Shown in pieces: positions 21,886-23,281 of a stretch of 23,281 nucleotides of DNA. Source of the stretch: Hansfordia pulvinata (taxonomy: Eukaryota; Ascomycota; Sordariomycetes; Xylariales); the NCBI GenBank assembly GCA_006538405.1, contig BJKQ01000050.1, forward strand, positions 1-23,281, in the 5' to 3' direction. Position numbers and translations under genes: made by a program. The notes under the pieces were generated by a model. The model was not told where the DNA came from, searched no databases, and saw only the letters and a list, made by a program, of their open reading frames with translations. The stretch's first letter is position 1, and the number at the start of each line of letters is the position of its first letter.

Positions 21886-22510
21886 AGGAGAGGAGAGGAT
21901 TGCAAACGCAAGTGATGGTGTTTGTGGTGACTGTGATCGTGATTATGAGCATGGTAAACAGAGGTTCGTGATCTGGATGGATGGACGATAAGATAAGGAG
22001 GATTGATAGAGTTGTATCTTGGCTGTGGTTGCTCAGCCAACATGAAAGGCCCCACATATTTTCAGGTACCTAAGTACCGAAGTACCCTGGGCGTCAAGTT
22101 CTGAAGAAATTCGATTCTTCGTACCTATAAAGCAATCCAAATGGAAAAGTTGAAATAATGTACTTTAAGCAAGTACTTAGGTAAACATCCAACATTCAAT
22201 GACTAGTTCCATTCTGCCTTAAGTTTATAGTCTGTCCTGACCTCTTAAGTTCAAAACTCACCAAACTGAGGTCCATGCGCACGTAATGCAGTAGAACCCC
22301 GCCCCTGCCTGCGACATGGATTCGCCAGTAGAAACCTCATCATTCCTGCCGCCTGAATCTGGTGGCTCGGTGGAAGTCGCGCGACGAGAAAGCCAATGTA
22401 CTTCTATCCCAACATCTAAGTACTTAAGGGCCTACTTTATTCATTTCGCGCGAATGCCTTATTAGACCATTTTATTAGCGACCCGGGCGTGGCTTAGCCC
22501 GGTCAAATAA
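21886..22510 (-). promoter_or_regulatory. Upstream region of the nuclease-like gene, normal composition
   Basis: This is the presumed promoter and 5' leader. Short open frames at 21810-22057 overlap the gene start and look like leader sequence (His/Ser-rich, no motif). The octamer CTAAGTAC occurs at 22070-22077 and 22416-22423, and in inverse form at 22173-22180. A perfect 6-bp inverted repeat, GAAGAA and TTCTTC, sits at about 22103-22120. No TATA box is clear. Confidence 0.45.
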
Positions 22511-23190
22511 GTACGAACCTCATTATTAATGGTGGAGGCAGATCATAACATATAACCTTAAGCAGTGCTTAAAACCTCGGAGAACCTCGGATTATTAATT
22601 TATTACACCTTATATTATATAAAGGATATAATTACGACGAACACTATCCGATGTAAGCTTATTTACTTTAATATCGGGTTAAATTTAAGCTTAAATTAAT
22701 AATAAACACACTTACGTACACTTTAATATATAAAATAAGTGTATTAAAGGCTAAGTGTATTAAAAAGTATATTAAAAATAATAATATTTTAATATATTAA
22801 TATTACGAACCCGATTACCAAGTCGGCGGGGCGGGCCACATTAATATAAGCGGTAAGCTTATAGATTAATAATCGTATAAGATAGCATTAAACTAATTAT
22901 ATACGTAAGGAATTATAAGTGCACGGGACGTGGTCACGTGACTTAATATAAATATGTTACTTATAAACATATTAAACATATTTAAGGAATATAAATAATA
23001 AGGACATATTAAGTATATTTAAGAATATAAGTTAAGACCTTATATTTAAGTATTAACGAGGGGATAAAGGATATATAAGGATAAACGGTTTCTTATATAT
23101 TTAATTATTTATTACCTTAATAATTAATTTAAGTATTTAAGTTCTTTTTAAATATAGGTTTTACCTTTAATAATACGTTAATACTATAAT
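22511..23190. repeat. AT-rich subtelomeric DNA, RIP-like
   Basis: Base composition returns to the TpA-rich pattern after about 22510. There is no open frame. Short GC patches remain, such as GTCGGCGGGGCGGGCC near 22821-22836, and the palindrome GTCACGTGAC at 22933-22942. Words like AACATATTAA and ATATTTAAG recur at 22965-23035. Confidence 0.65.
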
Positions 23191-23194
23191 GAGC

Positions 23195-23281
23195 TTAGGG
23201 TTAGCTTAGGGTTAGGGTTAGGGTTAGGGTTAGGGTTAGGGTTAGGGTTAGGGTTAGGGTTAGGGTAGGGTTAGGGTTAGG
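23195..23281 (+). repeat. Telomere repeat array (TTAGGG), chromosome end
   Basis: Ten perfect TTAGGG units occupy 23206-23265, followed by one shortened TAGGG (23266-23270), one TTAGGG and a partial unit at the window edge. Proximal units at 23195-23205 are imperfect (TTAGGG then TTAGC). The G-rich strand reads 5' to 3' toward the right edge, as at a right-hand chromosome end. Confidence 0.97.

Noticed and set aside
21810..22057. Two minus-strand open frames upstream of the nuclease-like gene
   Set aside because: They overlap its start, are His/Ser-rich without a motif, and fit leader sequence or chance.
1..23281. CRISPR array, prokaryotic operons, tRNA or rRNA genes
   Set aside because: No spaced identical repeats, ribosome binding sites, tRNA cloverleaf or rRNA signature was seen. 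TTAGGG repeats, RIP and a chromovirus all indicate a fungal chromosome.

Overview
The window is the right-hand end of a filamentous ascomycete (Pezizomycotina) chromosome. It finishes in a tandem TTAGGG array running toward the last base, so the end of the window is the physical telomere or very close to it. Almost everything inward is extremely AT-rich DNA in which TpA has replaced CpA/TpG. That is the signature of repeat-induced point mutation (RIP), the fungal premeiotic process that mutates repeated DNA by C-to-T transitions.

Layout. (1) Bases 1-6550: heavily degraded AT-rich DNA with no recognisable gene. (2) Bases 6556-14953: a complete but dead LTR retrotransposon. It has 153-bp direct LTRs, a 5-bp target duplication (GTGCG on both sides), a gag remnant with a ruined CCHC knuckle, and a pol remnant in the order protease, reverse transcriptase, RNase H, integrase (D,D-35-E spacing kept) and chromodomain. 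This is a Ty3/gypsy chromovirus. About 2.9 kb between the chromodomain and the 3' LTR is not explained by gag or pol; it has a strong codon-phase signal and a 45-bp tandem repeat. (3) Bases 14959-19970: more old degraded DNA, including a ~101-bp tandem repeat. (4) Bases ~19975-22510: a sharply bounded island of normal base composition with the only intact-looking gene, a minus-strand fungal PD-(D/E)XK nuclease-like protein, plus a short coding fragment downstream. (5) Bases ~22510-23190: AT-rich subtelomeric DNA. (6) Bases 23195-23281: telomere repeats.

How the parts relate. The retroelement is visibly less decayed than its flanks, so it probably inserted into DNA that was already mutated. 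A chromodomain at the end of its integrase fits targeting to heterochromatin. The nuclease-like gene has escaped mutation, which is expected if it is single-copy, and it sits about 1.3 kb from the telomere repeats. Its N-terminal part and its main body lie in different frames, so the gene has either a short intron or a frameshift. Nothing suggests that the nuclease gene and the retroelement work together.
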